DNA of 27,216 nucleotides from an uncultured Bariatricus sp. (GCA_934320645.1 CAKRFP010000034.1:1-27216); one strand, 5' to 3'; counted from the stretch's first letter, positions 14,374 to 23,353 are shown. The notes: generated by a model not told the origin, from the sequence alone. A program made the numbers and translations.

Positions 14374-15735
14374 CTATTGCTCAGCCAGAATATCTGTGAT
14401 ATCCTGAACCTTCTTCTGGGTTGTAACGATTACAACACTGTCGCCCACCTGAATGGATTCATCCCCGTCTGGAATAATGATCTGCCGTTTTCTTCCGATA
14501 CATGCGATCAGATTGTTCGGCTTCAATTCCAGATCCTTAAACGGAATATCTGTATATTCTGTTTTTTCTTTGATAATAAATTCCAGTGCTTCTACTCTTC
14601 CGCCAACCAGCTGATACATAGATTCAACATTGACATTCTTGAGTGAATTCTGGCGTGCACGCACATAACTCATGATCGCATCTGCTGTTGCAGCCTTTGC
14701 CGATACGATCAGATCGATCCCAAGTTCCTCGACAAGCTGGGCACGTCCGTCTTCGTTGACCTTTGCCACGATCTTGTCCACACCTTTTGTCTTTGCAAAA
14801 AGTGCAAGGATAATATTCTCCTCATCCATACCAGTCAGGCTGACCAGGGCATCTGCCTGTTCAATTCCTTCTTCGATCAGAAGATCATGGTCTGCGGCAT
14901 TCCCACAAATGATCGTCGCTTTCGGAAGCTGATCGCAGAGATCTTCGCATTTCTTCCAGTCCTGCTCAATGATCTTCACCTGCATGCCAAGTCCTAAAAG
15001 CTGTTTTGCCAGATAATATCCGACTTTTCCACCACCACAGATCAGAATATTCTTCGGCTCTTTCCGCTTTCCGATCAGATGGAAAAATTCTTCAATATAT
15101 TTGTGGGATGCAACGATATGAAGCCGGTCTCCATCATGGATGACAAAATCACCATTCGGGATGATCACTTCCGATCCACGTCTTACAGCACATACCAGAA
15201 CTTTGATCTGGAACTTGCGGTAAAGCTCAGCAAGCGATACTCCGTCCAGATGGCTTCTTTCTTTGACAATGAATTCTACCATCTCGACTTTTCCCTTCAT
15301 AAAAGTCTCTACCTTTGCAGTATCCGGAAGAAGGATCGATCTGGAAATCTCAAATGCAGCCGCAAGTTCCGGGTTGACAGCCATACTCAGTCTTAAGTCC
15401 TCTTTCAAAAGATCGATCTGCTGATAATAGATTGGATTCCTTACACGGGCAATCGTGTGCTTTGCCCCAAGTCTCTTTGCGAGCAGGCAGCTAAGCATAT
15501 TCAGTTCGTCTGTCGATGCACATGCCACAACAAGATCAGCGCCCGGCACTCCTGCTTCTTTCTGCACTTTCGCATCTGCGCCATCTCCGGTAATGCAGAG
15601 AATGTCAAGCTGATTCAGTGCTTCTTTTAATTTTCCCTCATTCTGGTCGATCAAAACCACATCGTAATTTTCTTCGGATAACTGTATGGTCAGTTTATGG
15701 CCAACCTTCCCGTCCCCAATAATTACAATTTTCAT
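14374..15735 (-). CDS. trkA: TrkA, cytoplasmic NAD-binding regulatory subunit of K+ uptake
   Basis: A 453-residue protein with the duplicated RCK layout of full-length TrkA: RCK_N (GDGKVG at residues 7-12), RCK_C, second RCK_N (ILICGGGKVGYYLAKQL from about residue 230), second RCK_C. The RCK_N domains are Rossmann folds that bind NAD(H) or nucleotides; the RCK_C domains are ligand-sensing. KtrA-type proteins have only one such pair, so this is TrkA and not KtrA. It forms the gating ring on TrkH, the next gene. Promoter and operator-like sequences lie upstream at 15833-15861. Confidence 0.96.
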   Translation of the reverse strand: MKIVIIGDGKVGHKLTIQLSEENYDVVLIDQNEGKLKEALNQLDILCITGDGADAKVQKEAGVPGADLVVACASTDELNMLSCLLAKRLGAKHTIARVRNPIYYQQIDLLKEDLRLSMAVNPELAAAFEISRSILLPDTAKVETFMKGKVEMVEFIVKERSHLDGVSLAELYRKFQIKVLVCAVRRGSEVIIPNGDFVIHDGDRLHIVASHKYIEEFFHLIGKRKEPKNILICGGGKVGYYLAKQLLGLGMQVKIIEQDWKKCEDLCDQLPKATIICGNAADHDLLIEEGIEQADALVSLTGMDEENIILALFAKTKGVDKIVAKVNEDGRAQLVEELGIDLIVSAKAATADAIMSYVRARQNSLKNVNVESMYQLVGGRVEALEFIIKEKTEYTDIPFKDLELKPNNLIACIGRKRQIIIPDGDESIQVGDSVVIVTTQKKVQDITDILAEQ

Positions 15736-15832
15736 TTTTCTTTTCCTCTACTTCTTCTCTTAATACTAAACTTTTAATACTAAAATTGTATAAAATACCA
15801 ATGGGACAGCCGAAGCTGCCACCATCATAATA

Positions 15833-15861
15833 TGTATACCACTTTTAGTACAAAAGTACAA
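15833..15861 (-). promoter_or_regulatory. trkA promoter with an inverted repeat in the spacer
   Basis: On the minus strand TTGTAC (15856-15861), 17 bases, TATACA (15833-15838). The spacer contains the inverted repeat ACTTTT-AGTAC-AAAAGT (15841-15857), a possible operator. The leader of roughly 95 bases holds a six-base-pair hairpin with a UUCG tetraloop (15805-15820). It is too short for a ydaO-type c-di-AMP riboswitch. Confidence 0.6.
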
Positions 15862-15864
15862 TAG

Positions 15865-15890
15865 AAAAAACCGGGATTTTCTCCCGGCTT
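15865..15890 (-). terminator. Terminator of the EF-G paralogue gene
   Basis: On the minus strand GCCGGGA-GAAAA-TCCCGGT followed by TTTTTTC, ten bases after the stop codon. It lies immediately upstream of the trkA promoter and insulates the two units. Confidence 0.92.
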
Positions 15891-15900
15891 TTCCTTATTC

Positions 15901-17976
15901 TTATTCTTCAGCTGCACGCTTTTCAATTTCCTTTTCCTGTATATCTGCCGGAGCCTGTTCATAACGGGCAAATTCATATGAATAACTTCCTCGTCCACCT
16001 GTCATAGAACGAAGTGTTGTGCAATATCCAAACATGCCTGTCATCGGTACATCCGCTTCAATTACCTGATATCCGCTTGACTGTGGATTCATTCCAAGAA
16101 CACGCCCACGTCTCTTGTTCAGATCTCCCATAACGTCTCCGGTATAATCATCCGGAACAGTTACTTTCACAGATGCGATCGGTTCAAGAAGAACCGGTCC
16201 TGCTTCCATAAATCCTTTCTTAAATGCCTGGATCGTCGCAGTCTTAAATGCCATTTCAGAAGAATCTACCGGATGGTAAGATCCATCATACAGGGTTGCT
16301 TTCACGCCAACTACCGGATATCCGGCAAGAGGTCCCTTTAATACAGATTCCTGCAATCCTTTTTCAACCGCCGGGAAGTAGTTCTTCGGAACAGCACCTC
16401 CGACTACTTCTTCCTGGAATACATACGGTGTATCCAGATCTCCGGATGGTTCAAAACGCATCTTAACATGTCCATACTGTCCATGTCCTCCGGACTGTTT
16501 CTTATACTTGGTATCTACATCTGAGTTCTTGCGGATCGTCTCACGGAACGCAACTTTTGGTGTCTCCAGTCTGATTCCGACTTTGTAACGCTCTGCCAGC
16601 TTGCTTGCTGTCACTTCCAGATGCTGATCGCCCATTCCATAAATCAGTGACTGGCGGTTCTCACTGTCATTTACCACTTTCAGTGTCACATCCTCTGCCA
16701 TCATCTTCGCAAGAGCCTGTGATACCTTGTCCTCATCACCTTTGTTATTCACTACATACTTCATATATGTATACGGTTTGGAGTATTCGGTCCTTCCATA
16801 AGATACCGGTGTATTTCTTGTTGAAAGGGTATCCCCTGTCTTTGTACTTGTCAGTTTTGCAATCGCTCCGATATCACCTGCAAACAGTTCCTGAACTTCT
16901 ACCGGTTTGTTGCCGGATAAGGTGTAAATCTTGCCGATCTTTGCTTCTGCATCTGACTCCGGATTGTAAAGGACATCTTCTCCCTTTAATACACCGGAGC
17001 ATACTTTTACGAAGGAATATTTTCCGATAAACGGATCTACCATGGTCTTGAATACATATGCGGTCTTTGCGGCTGCAAAATCATGATGTGCTTCAAAGAT
17101 CTCATTGGTCTTACGGTTGATACCTACGCATTCGCGATATTCCGGACTTGGGAAAAATCTTACGATATCAGACAGTAGGTTTGCAACACCCTGTGCCTGA
17201 ACATTGGATCCCATTGCTACCGGAACGATATCTCCGTCCATAACTTCTGTTCTCATGGCAGAGCGGATCTCTTCAACCGAGAATTCATCTCCCTCAAAAT
17301 AACGTTCCATAAATGCTTCACTGGTCTCTGCCACTGCTTCAAGAAGCTTCTCTCTGTAAATCTGCAGGTTTGGCAGACAGTAATCCGGGATCTCGCACTC
17401 TTCTCTCTGTCCAAGTCCGGTGTATCTTCTACCTGCATTCTTGATAACATTGACATAACCTACTAATTTCTCGTTCTCACGGATCGGCTGGAAATGTGGT
17501 GCGATCACTTTACCGTATCTTGCGGTCAGATCTTCAACGACCTGACGGAAGCTGGCATCATCCACATCCATCTCAGTAACATAGATCATACGCGGAAGAT
17601 TATACTTATCACAGAGTTCCCATGCTTTCTCGGTTCCTACCTGCACACCGGCTTTTCCGGAAACAACGATAACAGCTGCATCGGCTGCGCTGACTGCTTC
17701 TTCCACTTCTCCGACAAAATCAAAATATCCTGGTGTATCAAGGATATTGATTTTTGCTTTTTCCCATTCAATCGGAATCAGACTTGTGCTAAGTGAGAAT
17801 TTACGTTTCTGTTCTTCTTTATCAAAATCACTGATCGTATTGCCGTTCTCAACAGATCCCATACGATTTGTTGCTCCAGATACATAAGCCATCGCTTCTG
17901 CCAGACTGGTCTTTCCGCTTCCCCCATGTCCTAAAAGGACCACGTTTCTAATTTCATCCGTTCTGTAAACCTTCAT
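15901..17976 (-). CDS. EF-G paralogue (EF-G2-like translational GTPase)
   Basis: A 691-residue, full-length EF-G-like protein with domains I-V. G1 is GHGGSGKT (16-23), unlike AHIDAGKT of canonical EF-G. G3 is DTPGY with Tyr84 in place of the catalytic His of DTPGH, as I recall also for other EF-G-like paralogues. G4 is TEMD (134-137) instead of NKMD. The domain IV tip sequence YDGSYHPVDSS is intact, so ribosome binding and A-site reach are plausible. No ribosomal-protein or EF-Tu genes are nearby, unlike the usual fusA locus. ATG at 17976 is chosen because AAGGAGG precedes it; the upstream in-frame ATG (18006) lies at the predicted transcription start. It could aid translation under stress or act in recycling; its exact role is not established. 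Confidence 0.9.
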   Translation of the reverse strand: MKVYRTDEIRNVVLLGHGGSGKTSLAEAMAYVSGATNRMGSVENGNTISDFDKEEQKRKFSLSTSLIPIEWEKAKINILDTPGYFDFVGEVEEAVSAADAAVIVVSGKAGVQVGTEKAWELCDKYNLPRMIYVTEMDVDDASFRQVVEDLTARYGKVIAPHFQPIRENEKLVGYVNVIKNAGRRYTGLGQREECEIPDYCLPNLQIYREKLLEAVAETSEAFMERYFEGDEFSVEEIRSAMRTEVMDGDIVPVAMGSNVQAQGVANLLSDIVRFFPSPEYRECVGINRKTNEIFEAHHDFAAAKTAYVFKTMVDPFIGKYSFVKVCSGVLKGEDVLYNPESDAEAKIGKIYTLSGNKPVEVQELFAGDIGAIAKLTSTKTGDTLSTRNTPVSYGRTEYSKPYTYMKYVVNNKGDEDKVSQALAKMMAEDVTLKVVNDSENRQSLIYGMGDQHLEVTASKLAERYKVGIRLETPKVAFRETIRKNSDVDTKYKKQSGGHGQYGHVKMRFEPSGDLDTPYVFQEEVVGGAVPKNYFPAVEKGLQESVLKGPLAGYPVVGVKATLYDGSYHPVDSSEMAFKTATIQAFKKGFMEAGPVLLEPIASVKVTVPDDYTGDVMGDLNKRRGRVLGMNPQSSGYQVIEADVPMTGMFGYCTTLRSMTGGRGSYSYEFARYEQAPADIQEKEIEKRAAEE

Positions 17977-18012
17977 GCTTGCTGCCTCCTTGTTAAAGTT
18001 TCTCATGGGTAT

Positions 18013-18041
18013 ATTGTACTAAACTTTCTATAAAAACACAA
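18013..18041 (-). promoter_or_regulatory. Promoter of the EF-G paralogue gene
   Basis: On the minus strand TTGTGT (18036-18041), 17 bases, TACAAT (18013-18018). Transcription should start near 18006, about 30 bases before the chosen start codon. Confidence 0.75.
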
Positions 18042-18054
18042 CTATTTTATAGAA
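18026..18054. repeat. Perfect 10-bp inverted repeat over the EF-G paralogue promoter
   Basis: TTCTATAAAA (18026-18035) and TTTTATAGAA (18045-18054) are exact complements around nine bases that contain the -35 box (18036-18041). Position and symmetry fit a repressor operator. A transcript from this promoter would not contain it, so an RNA hairpin role is unlikely. Confidence 0.75.
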
Positions 18055-18098
18055 TTTCAACAAAAACTTTCACTTTTACACTTTAAAGTATTGCTTTA

Positions 18099-18127
18099 TT
18101 GACAGATAGCCTGTTTTCCTATATTAT
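18099..18127 (+). promoter_or_regulatory. Promoter of tyrA-aroA
   Basis: A perfect TTGACA (18099-18104), exactly 17 bases, and TATTAT (18122-18127), 33 bases before the tyrA start codon. The leader is too short for an attenuator or riboswitch. Confidence 0.85.
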
Positions 18128-18160
18128 GAAAGGTAGACTATCACGAAAGGACGAAAGATT

Positions 18161-19258
18161 ATGAAACAGAAAAAAATCGGATTTATCGGACTCGGACTCA
18201 TTGGGGGCTCTATTGCAAAGGCGATCCGGCGATATTATCCGGATTATGAGATTGTCGCTTTCGACAAGAATAGAGAAACTCTGGCACTTGCCACACAGGA
18301 ATCCATCATCAATGTGGCATGTACCTCGATCGATGATAATTTCCGCGGCTGCAACTACATCTTCTTATGTGCCCCGGTTGCTTTCAATACTGCATATTTA
18401 AAGCAGATGATGCCTTACCTGCATGATGATATGATCCTGACCGACGTTGGAAGTGTCAAGACTCCGATCCATGACGAGATCATCCGGCTTGGACTGGAGG
18501 ATTACTTTATCGGAGGACACCCGATGGCCGGTTCCGAAAAGAGTGGTTTTGCCAATTCCAAACCAATCCTGATCGAGAACGCTTACTTTGTTCTCACCCC
18601 TTCCGCCAAAGTAGCGAAAAAAAAGGTTGATGCATACGCATCCTTCATAGAATCCTTGCGTGCACTTCCGATCGTACTGGATTATCATGAACACGACATC
18701 GTCACCGGCACGATCAGCCACCTGCCACATATCATTGCCGCAAGTCTCGTCAACTTTGTCAGAGACACCGACACCAAGGATGAACTGATGAAAACCCTCG
18801 CCGCCGGCGGATTCAAGGACATTACGCGAATCGCCTCTTCCTCACCGACCATGTGGGAACATATCTGTGCACAGAATCAGAGTAATATTTCCCAGATCCT
18901 TGGAGATTATATCGAAACATTAAACGAAGCGAAAAAACTGGTTGATGCCGGAGACTCCCAGGGAATCTACGATATGTTCGACCATTCCCGGAACTACCGC
19001 AATTCCATGCCAAACGGTTCTGCCGGTCCGATCAAGCGTGCATTCGAAATCTACTGTGACATCCCGGATGAAGCCGGTGTAATCGCCACCATCGCGACCA
19101 TCCTCGCTTCTAATGCACTCAGCATTAAGAACATCGGAATTGTCCACAACCGTGAATTTGAAGAAGGTGTACTCCGCATCGAATTCTACGACAGCATCTC
19201 CTGCGAGAAGGCAGTAGCCCTTTTGCAGAAGCATCGTTATATTGTTTATGAACGTTAA
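18161..19258 (+). CDS. tyrA: Prephenate dehydrogenase with C-terminal ACT domain
   Basis: A 365-residue enzyme that oxidatively decarboxylates prephenate to 4-hydroxyphenylpyruvate with NAD+, the committed step to tyrosine. The N-terminal Rossmann motif is GLGLIG (10-15); the catalytic region has TDVGSVK and GGHPMAGSEKSG, then the helical dimerisation domain with SHLPHIIA. The last 70 residues (FEIYCDIPDEAGVIATIATILASN) form an ACT domain, which in this family usually mediates feedback inhibition by tyrosine. No chorismate mutase domain is fused. First gene of a pair with aroA, which starts 100 bases downstream. Confidence 0.96.
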   Translation: MKQKKIGFIGLGLIGGSIAKAIRRYYPDYEIVAFDKNRETLALATQESIINVACTSIDDNFRGCNYIFLCAPVAFNTAYLKQMMPYLHDDMILTDVGSVKTPIHDEIIRLGLEDYFIGGHPMAGSEKSGFANSKPILIENAYFVLTPSAKVAKKKVDAYASFIESLRALPIVLDYHEHDIVTGTISHLPHIIAASLVNFVRDTDTKDELMKTLAAGGFKDITRIASSSPTMWEHICAQNQSNISQILGDYIETLNEAKKLVDAGDSQGIYDMFDHSRNYRNSMPNGSAGPIKRAFEIYCDIPDEAGVIATIATILASNALSIKNIGIVHNREFEEGVLRIEFYDSISCEKAVALLQKHRYIVYER

Positions 19259-19358
19259 TAATTAAATGCAAGACGGTCAAAAAACTCTTTTCAGAACTTT
19301 GTGTAAATTGACCACAATGCCTGAGAATAGAATTTTACGAATGAGAGGTTACTATATT

Positions 19359-20672
19359 ATGCAAATCCAACCTGTTAAACAGCTTCGCGGGGAAGTATCT
19401 GTTCCCGGCGATAAATCCATCTCCCACCGTTCCATTATGTTCGGTGCACTGGCAAAAGGAACTACTGAGATCACACATTTTCTTCACGGTGCCGACTGCC
19501 TCTCTACCATCGGCTGTTTCCGTGCCATGGGAATCGATATCGAAGACACACCTGAGTGTATCCTGGTTCACGGCAAAGGTCTTCACGGACTTTCCGAACC
19601 TTCTTCTGTTTTAGATGTAGGGAACAGCGGAACCACCACAAGGCTGATTTCCGGTATTCTTTCCGGTCAGCCGTTTACCACCACTCTTTCCGGCGATGCT
19701 TCCCTGAACTCCCGCCCGATGAGGCGGATCATGGAACCCCTTGGCATGATGGGTGCTGATATTTTAAGCCAGAATGGGAACGGGTGTGCACCACTTCTGA
19801 TCAACAGCCATCTTCTTGCCGGTCAGAATCCATCCCTGCACGCAATCCACTATCACTCAAAAGTAGCTTCTGCCCAGGTTAAATCTTCCGTACTCCTGGC
19901 AGGACTTTATGCAGACGGATTAACCCAGATTACAGAACCTGTACTTTCCCGTAATCATACAGAACTAATGCTGAACGGGTTCGGTGCAAACGTGCAGACA
20001 GAAGTACATTCTGATGGCAGTGCAACTGCATCTATTCTCCCATGTGAGGAATTATACGGACAGAAGATCCAGGTTCCCGGAGATATTTCTTCTGCTGCTT
20101 ACTTCATCGCTGCTGCCCTTCTGGTTCCGGATTCTGAACTTCTGATAAAGAATGTAGGTACTAACCCGACCCGTGCCGGAATCCTTGAAGTATGCAGGGC
20201 AATGGGGGCAGACATTACCTATTTAAATGAAAATTGTGACAGTGGTGAACCAACTGCCGATCTTCTTGTACGTACAAGCACTCTTCACGGAACCACCGTA
20301 GAAGGTGCAATCATCCCTACACTGATCGATGAGATTCCGATGATTGCAGTGATGGCTGCTTTCGCCGAAGGAACTACGATCATCAGGGATGCTGCCGAAT
20401 TGAAGGTCAAAGAGACTGACCGTATCAAAACAACTACAGAAGGACTTCTTGCCATGGGCGTTGATGTAACACCAACTGACGACGGCATGATCATCCGTGG
20501 CGGTAATCCGGTTCATGGGGGACAGATCAACAGTTATCTGGATCACCGGATCGCAATGGCCTTTTCCATCGCAGCCCTTGCCGCCGAGGGAAATACTGAA
20601 ATCCAGGATGGTCAGTGTGTAGCTGTATCTTATCCTTCATTCTTTACGGAACTTCATTCTCTTTCCCTGTAA
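19359..20672 (+). CDS. aroA: EPSP synthase (3-phosphoshikimate 1-carboxyvinyltransferase)
   Basis: A 437-residue enzyme that joins shikimate-3-phosphate and phosphoenolpyruvate to EPSP, the sixth shikimate-pathway step. It shows PGDKSISHR near the N-terminus (16-24), VGNSGTTTRL, SRPMRRIMEPLG, KVASAQVKSS, PTLIDEIPM with the catalytic Asp, ELKVKETDRI and LDHRIAM. The PGDKSISHR form is that of class II-type bacterial enzymes. The start is placed at MQIQPVKQLRG, where similarity to the family begins, with a modest GAGAGG site; a longer frame opening at 19266 adds 31 unfamiliar residues. The 100-base gap after tyrA holds a loose GGTCAA...TTGACC inverted repeat (19274-19313) but no convincing promoter, so co-transcription with tyrA is likely. 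Confidence 0.95.
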   Translation: MQIQPVKQLRGEVSVPGDKSISHRSIMFGALAKGTTEITHFLHGADCLSTIGCFRAMGIDIEDTPECILVHGKGLHGLSEPSSVLDVGNSGTTTRLISGILSGQPFTTTLSGDASLNSRPMRRIMEPLGMMGADILSQNGNGCAPLLINSHLLAGQNPSLHAIHYHSKVASAQVKSSVLLAGLYADGLTQITEPVLSRNHTELMLNGFGANVQTEVHSDGSATASILPCEELYGQKIQVPGDISSAAYFIAAALLVPDSELLIKNVGTNPTRAGILEVCRAMGADITYLNENCDSGEPTADLLVRTSTLHGTTVEGAIIPTLIDEIPMIAVMAAFAEGTTIIRDAAELKVKETDRIKTTTEGLLAMGVDVTPTDDGMIIRGGNPVHGGQINSYLDHRIAMAFSIAALAAEGNTEIQDGQCVAVSYPSFFTELHSLSL

Positions 20673-20689
20673 TTCCAGGAAAAAATACA

Positions 20690-20737
20690 AAAAAAGAAAG
20701 CCGCACACTACATAGGTAGTGTACAGCTTTCTTTTTT
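20690..20737. terminator. Bidirectional terminator between aroA and the second MATE gene
   Basis: A long hairpin built of GAAAGC...GCTTTC and ACACTAC...GTAGTGT with a small mismatch between the two parts, flanked by an A run on the left and a T run on the right. It ends the rightward tyrA-aroA transcript and overlaps the stop codon of the convergent MATE gene. Confidence 0.88.
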
Positions 20738-22100
20738 ATGCGCCCTGTCCCTGTTTCTCTAATCCGTGAATCCAGTCTGTCTTAAGAAACAGAATCAAAA
20801 ATATCACCGAACTGATAAACCAGGTAAGTGGATATGCCCAGTAGATTACATTGATCACCGGAATAATCCTGATAACAATACTAATATAAGTTACCCGGAC
20901 TCCGCACCATACAATCATCATAACAAACATCGGAACAATACTTCTTCCCGCCCCTCTCTGAATTGCTGCCATACAATGCGAGAATGCAAGCAGACAATAG
21001 AAAAGAGCGATCGTATGTGCCTCTGCAATTCCATATTCAATTGCTTTTTGATCTCCTCCAAACGCAGCGATCAGATATGGTGAAAAGAAAAAAACTGCTA
21101 TCCCGATCACTTCTGCTATCCCGATTCCACAAACGGTTCCAAACAATGCCCCTTTTTTTGCCCGGTCATACTCTTTTGCTCCCAGATTCTGTCCGATAAA
21201 CGTTGTGAGTGCCTGTGAGAAGCAGGTAACCGGAATAAATCCAAATCCTTCAATTTTGGAATATGACCCACACCCGGCCATTGCCAGAGCCCCAAACTGA
21301 TTAATATTCGACTGTACAAATACATTTGCAACCGCAATAATGGAATTCTGGATTCCTGCCGGTATTCCGTTTACTACGATCAGCCGCAACATCTTCCCAT
21401 CCATCCGAAGTTCACGAAAAGATAACCGGAACGCCTCTGGTTCCCTACGCAGTTTTCTGATACACAGAACCGCACTTAATATCTGTGAAACAATCGTTGC
21501 AAAAGCTGCTGCACCTACACCAAATCCTAAACCTCCGATCAGCACCAGATCCAGAATCACATTCAGACACGCTGAAATGATCAGATAGATGACCGGACTC
21601 TTACTGTCACCAAGTGACTGCAAAATCCCCATTCCAAAGTTATAAATTACAAATCCAAGTGAACCTGCAAAATACACCCTGAAATAAACCAGTGATTTCG
21701 GCAGTACCTCTTCCGGCGTACCAATCAGTTTTAAAATCTGCGGTGCAAGGATCAACGCGGCAACCGTAAGAAAAATTCCACATACGCCTCCAAATGCCAG
21801 TGCCGTATGGATTGCTTTTTTCAGCTTCTTATATTCTCTGGCTCCAAAATACCTCGCAATGACAACACCGGCTCCCACGCCAATTCCCCCAAAAAATCCT
21901 ACCATCAGGAATATCAGATTTCCTGATGAACTGACAGCTGCAAGTGCATTGTTTCCAAGAAAATTCCCCACGATCAACGAATCCGCCACATTATACAACT
22001 GCTGGAATAAATTCCCCCATAGAAGCGGAATCGCAAACATAATAATCTTTTTCGGAATAGATCCCGTTGTCAGTAGATTTTCGTTTAATGTTTCCCCCAT
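20736..22100 (-). CDS. MATE family efflux transporter (second copy)
   Basis: A 454-residue membrane protein of normal MATE size with about twelve hydrophobic helices. The N-terminus has PLLWGNLFQQLYNVADSLIVG, the family's first helix, then GVGAGVVIARYFGARE; the second half repeats the pattern with GFIPVTCFSQALTTFIGQNLGAKE. It exports unknown cationic compounds in exchange for Na+ or H+. The start at 22100 has an AGGAGGA site about 12 bases upstream. It is monocistronic, convergent with aroA. It differs throughout from the MATE protein at 231-1619 and belongs to another subgroup. Confidence 0.93.
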   Translation of the reverse strand: MGETLNENLLTTGSIPKKIIMFAIPLLWGNLFQQLYNVADSLIVGNFLGNNALAAVSSSGNLIFLMVGFFGGIGVGAGVVIARYFGAREYKKLKKAIHTALAFGGVCGIFLTVAALILAPQILKLIGTPEEVLPKSLVYFRVYFAGSLGFVIYNFGMGILQSLGDSKSPVIYLIISACLNVILDLVLIGGLGFGVGAAAFATIVSQILSAVLCIRKLRREPEAFRLSFRELRMDGKMLRLIVVNGIPAGIQNSIIAVANVFVQSNINQFGALAMAGCGSYSKIEGFGFIPVTCFSQALTTFIGQNLGAKEYDRAKKGALFGTVCGIGIAEVIGIAVFFFSPYLIAAFGGDQKAIEYGIAEAHTIALFYCLLAFSHCMAAIQRGAGRSIVPMFVMMIVWCGVRVTYISIVIRIIPVINVIYWAYPLTWFISSVIFLILFLKTDWIHGLEKQGQGA

Positions 22101-22134
22101 AATTAAACTTGTCCTCCTATAATATTTTAAGTCT

Positions 22135-22163
22135 ATTATACTCCTGATACGGTTAATTCACCA
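22135..22163 (-). promoter_or_regulatory. Tentative promoter of the second MATE gene
   Basis: On the minus strand a perfect TATAAT (22135-22140) lies about 35 bases before the start codon, but the -35 at 17 bases (TGGTGA) is poor, so an activator may be needed. The rest of the gap to 22333 is very AT-rich. A TATACT (22303-22308) could be the -10 of the rightward gene, but no -35 is evident. Confidence 0.35.
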
Positions 22164-22333
22164 GCAAATATATCGGAAGCAATATTTGATTCTTTTTTAA
22201 TAAATCTATTTTTCATCAATTATTCCAATTGTTATAACCTTTTTAAATTATCCTTCAATGTATATTGCATTTTCCATCCTCTTCCATTAAACTATTATGA
22301 TATATACTATAAATTTTTTTGGGGGAATTTTCT

Positions 22334-23353
22334 ATGAAAAACTATCTTGATTTTATCGGAAATGAATTGAAAGCTTTAACTTCAATTCCCAGTCCGTCTG
22401 GTTACACAAAAAAAGTAACCTCTTATCTGATGGAAACATTATCTGATATGGGCTATGAACCTGAGCTTTCCAACAAGGGCAATGTATTTGTAACCATCGG
22501 CGGAGAGGGGAATCCGCTGGTACTTGCAGCACACGTTGATACCCTCGGTGCTATGGTGCGTTCTGTCAAAGCAAATGGAAGACTGCGTCCGACTACTCTC
22601 GGTGGACACCAGTGGAGTACCGCTGATGGGGAAAACTGCACGATCCACACACGCGACGGACGCGTTTATACCGGTGTAGTACTAAATACAGAACCTTCTG
22701 TTCATGTTGCAGATTCTGCTGTTGAGACAAAAGAAGAAAATATGGAAATCCTTCTGGACGAAAATGTGGACACTAAAGAAGGAACTCTTTCACTTGGCGT
22801 ACAGCCTGGAGATATCATCGCCATGGACCCGCGTACCCAGATCACACCGAGCGGTTATATCAAAAGCCGTTTCTTAGATGACAAACTTTCTGCTGCCATC
22901 CTTCTCGGTCTGGCAAAATGCGTAAAAGATGAATCTCTTGCGCTTTCCCGCAAAGTTTCTCTTCTTTTCACTGTATATGAAGAAGTCGGACACGGCGGAA
23001 GTTTTGTTGCCGAAGATACAACAGAAATGATTTCTGTTGACATGGGCTGCGTCGGATCCGATCTCGGATGTACCGAACGCATGGTATCTATTTGCGCAAA
23101 AGATTCCGGCGGTCCTTACAACTACGACGTAACATCCGCTCTTGCCGAAACTGCAAAAGAAGAAGGATTGGATTATGCGATCGATGTGTATCCGCATTAC
23201 GGTTCTGATGTAGAGGCAACTCTCCGGGCAGGATATGATATCCGTCATGGTCTGGTTGGACCTGGGGTGTATGCATCACATAACTATGAAAGATCCCATA
23301 TGGATGGGGTAAAGAATACGCTTTTGCTGTTGAAGAAGTATATTCAGAAATAG
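22334..23353 (+). CDS. M42 family zinc aminopeptidase
   Basis: A 339-residue cytoplasmic metallopeptidase of the M42 (glutamyl aminopeptidase/PepA-TET/endoglucanase-like) family. Visible metal and catalytic residues in order: AAHVDTLG (His67), SRFLDDKLS (bridging Asp), YEEVGHGG (catalytic Glu pair), SVDMGC (Asp) and ASHNYERSHMDG (final His). An inserted domain (about residues 70-165) shows the GGHQW segment. These enzymes form large dodecamers that trim N-terminal residues from peptides. The ATG at 22334 is chosen because GGGGGAA precedes it; an in-frame TTG at 22319 would overlap that site. Monocistronic, ended by the hairpin at 23378-23420. Confidence 0.94.
   Translation: MKNYLDFIGNELKALTSIPSPSGYTKKVTSYLMETLSDMGYEPELSNKGNVFVTIGGEGNPLVLAAHVDTLGAMVRSVKANGRLRPTTLGGHQWSTADGENCTIHTRDGRVYTGVVLNTEPSVHVADSAVETKEENMEILLDENVDTKEGTLSLGVQPGDIIAMDPRTQITPSGYIKSRFLDDKLSAAILLGLAKCVKDESLALSRKVSLLFTVYEEVGHGGSFVAEDTTEMISVDMGCVGSDLGCTERMVSICAKDSGGPYNYDVTSALAETAKEEGLDYAIDVYPHYGSDVEATLRAGYDIRHGLVGPGVYASHNYERSHMDGVKNTLLLLKKYIQK

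Noticed and set aside
13483..14646. Rightward open frame of 387 codons across the trkH-trkA junction
   Set aside because: It lies antisense to two well-supported genes, and its translation is Cys/His/Asn-rich without domains. It is open by codon bias only.
15736..15840. trkA leader considered as a c-di-AMP (ydaO) riboswitch
   Set aside because: The leader is only about 95 bases, with a single UUCG hairpin and no ydaO conserved elements.
19266..19358. 31-residue N-terminal extension of aroA
   Set aside because: The extension has no family similarity; EPSP synthases begin close to the PGDKSISHR segment.
22270..22308. Promoter for the M42 peptidase gene
   Set aside because: TATACT and TATGAT could be -10 boxes, but none has a credible -35 at 16-18 bases, so no promoter is listed.
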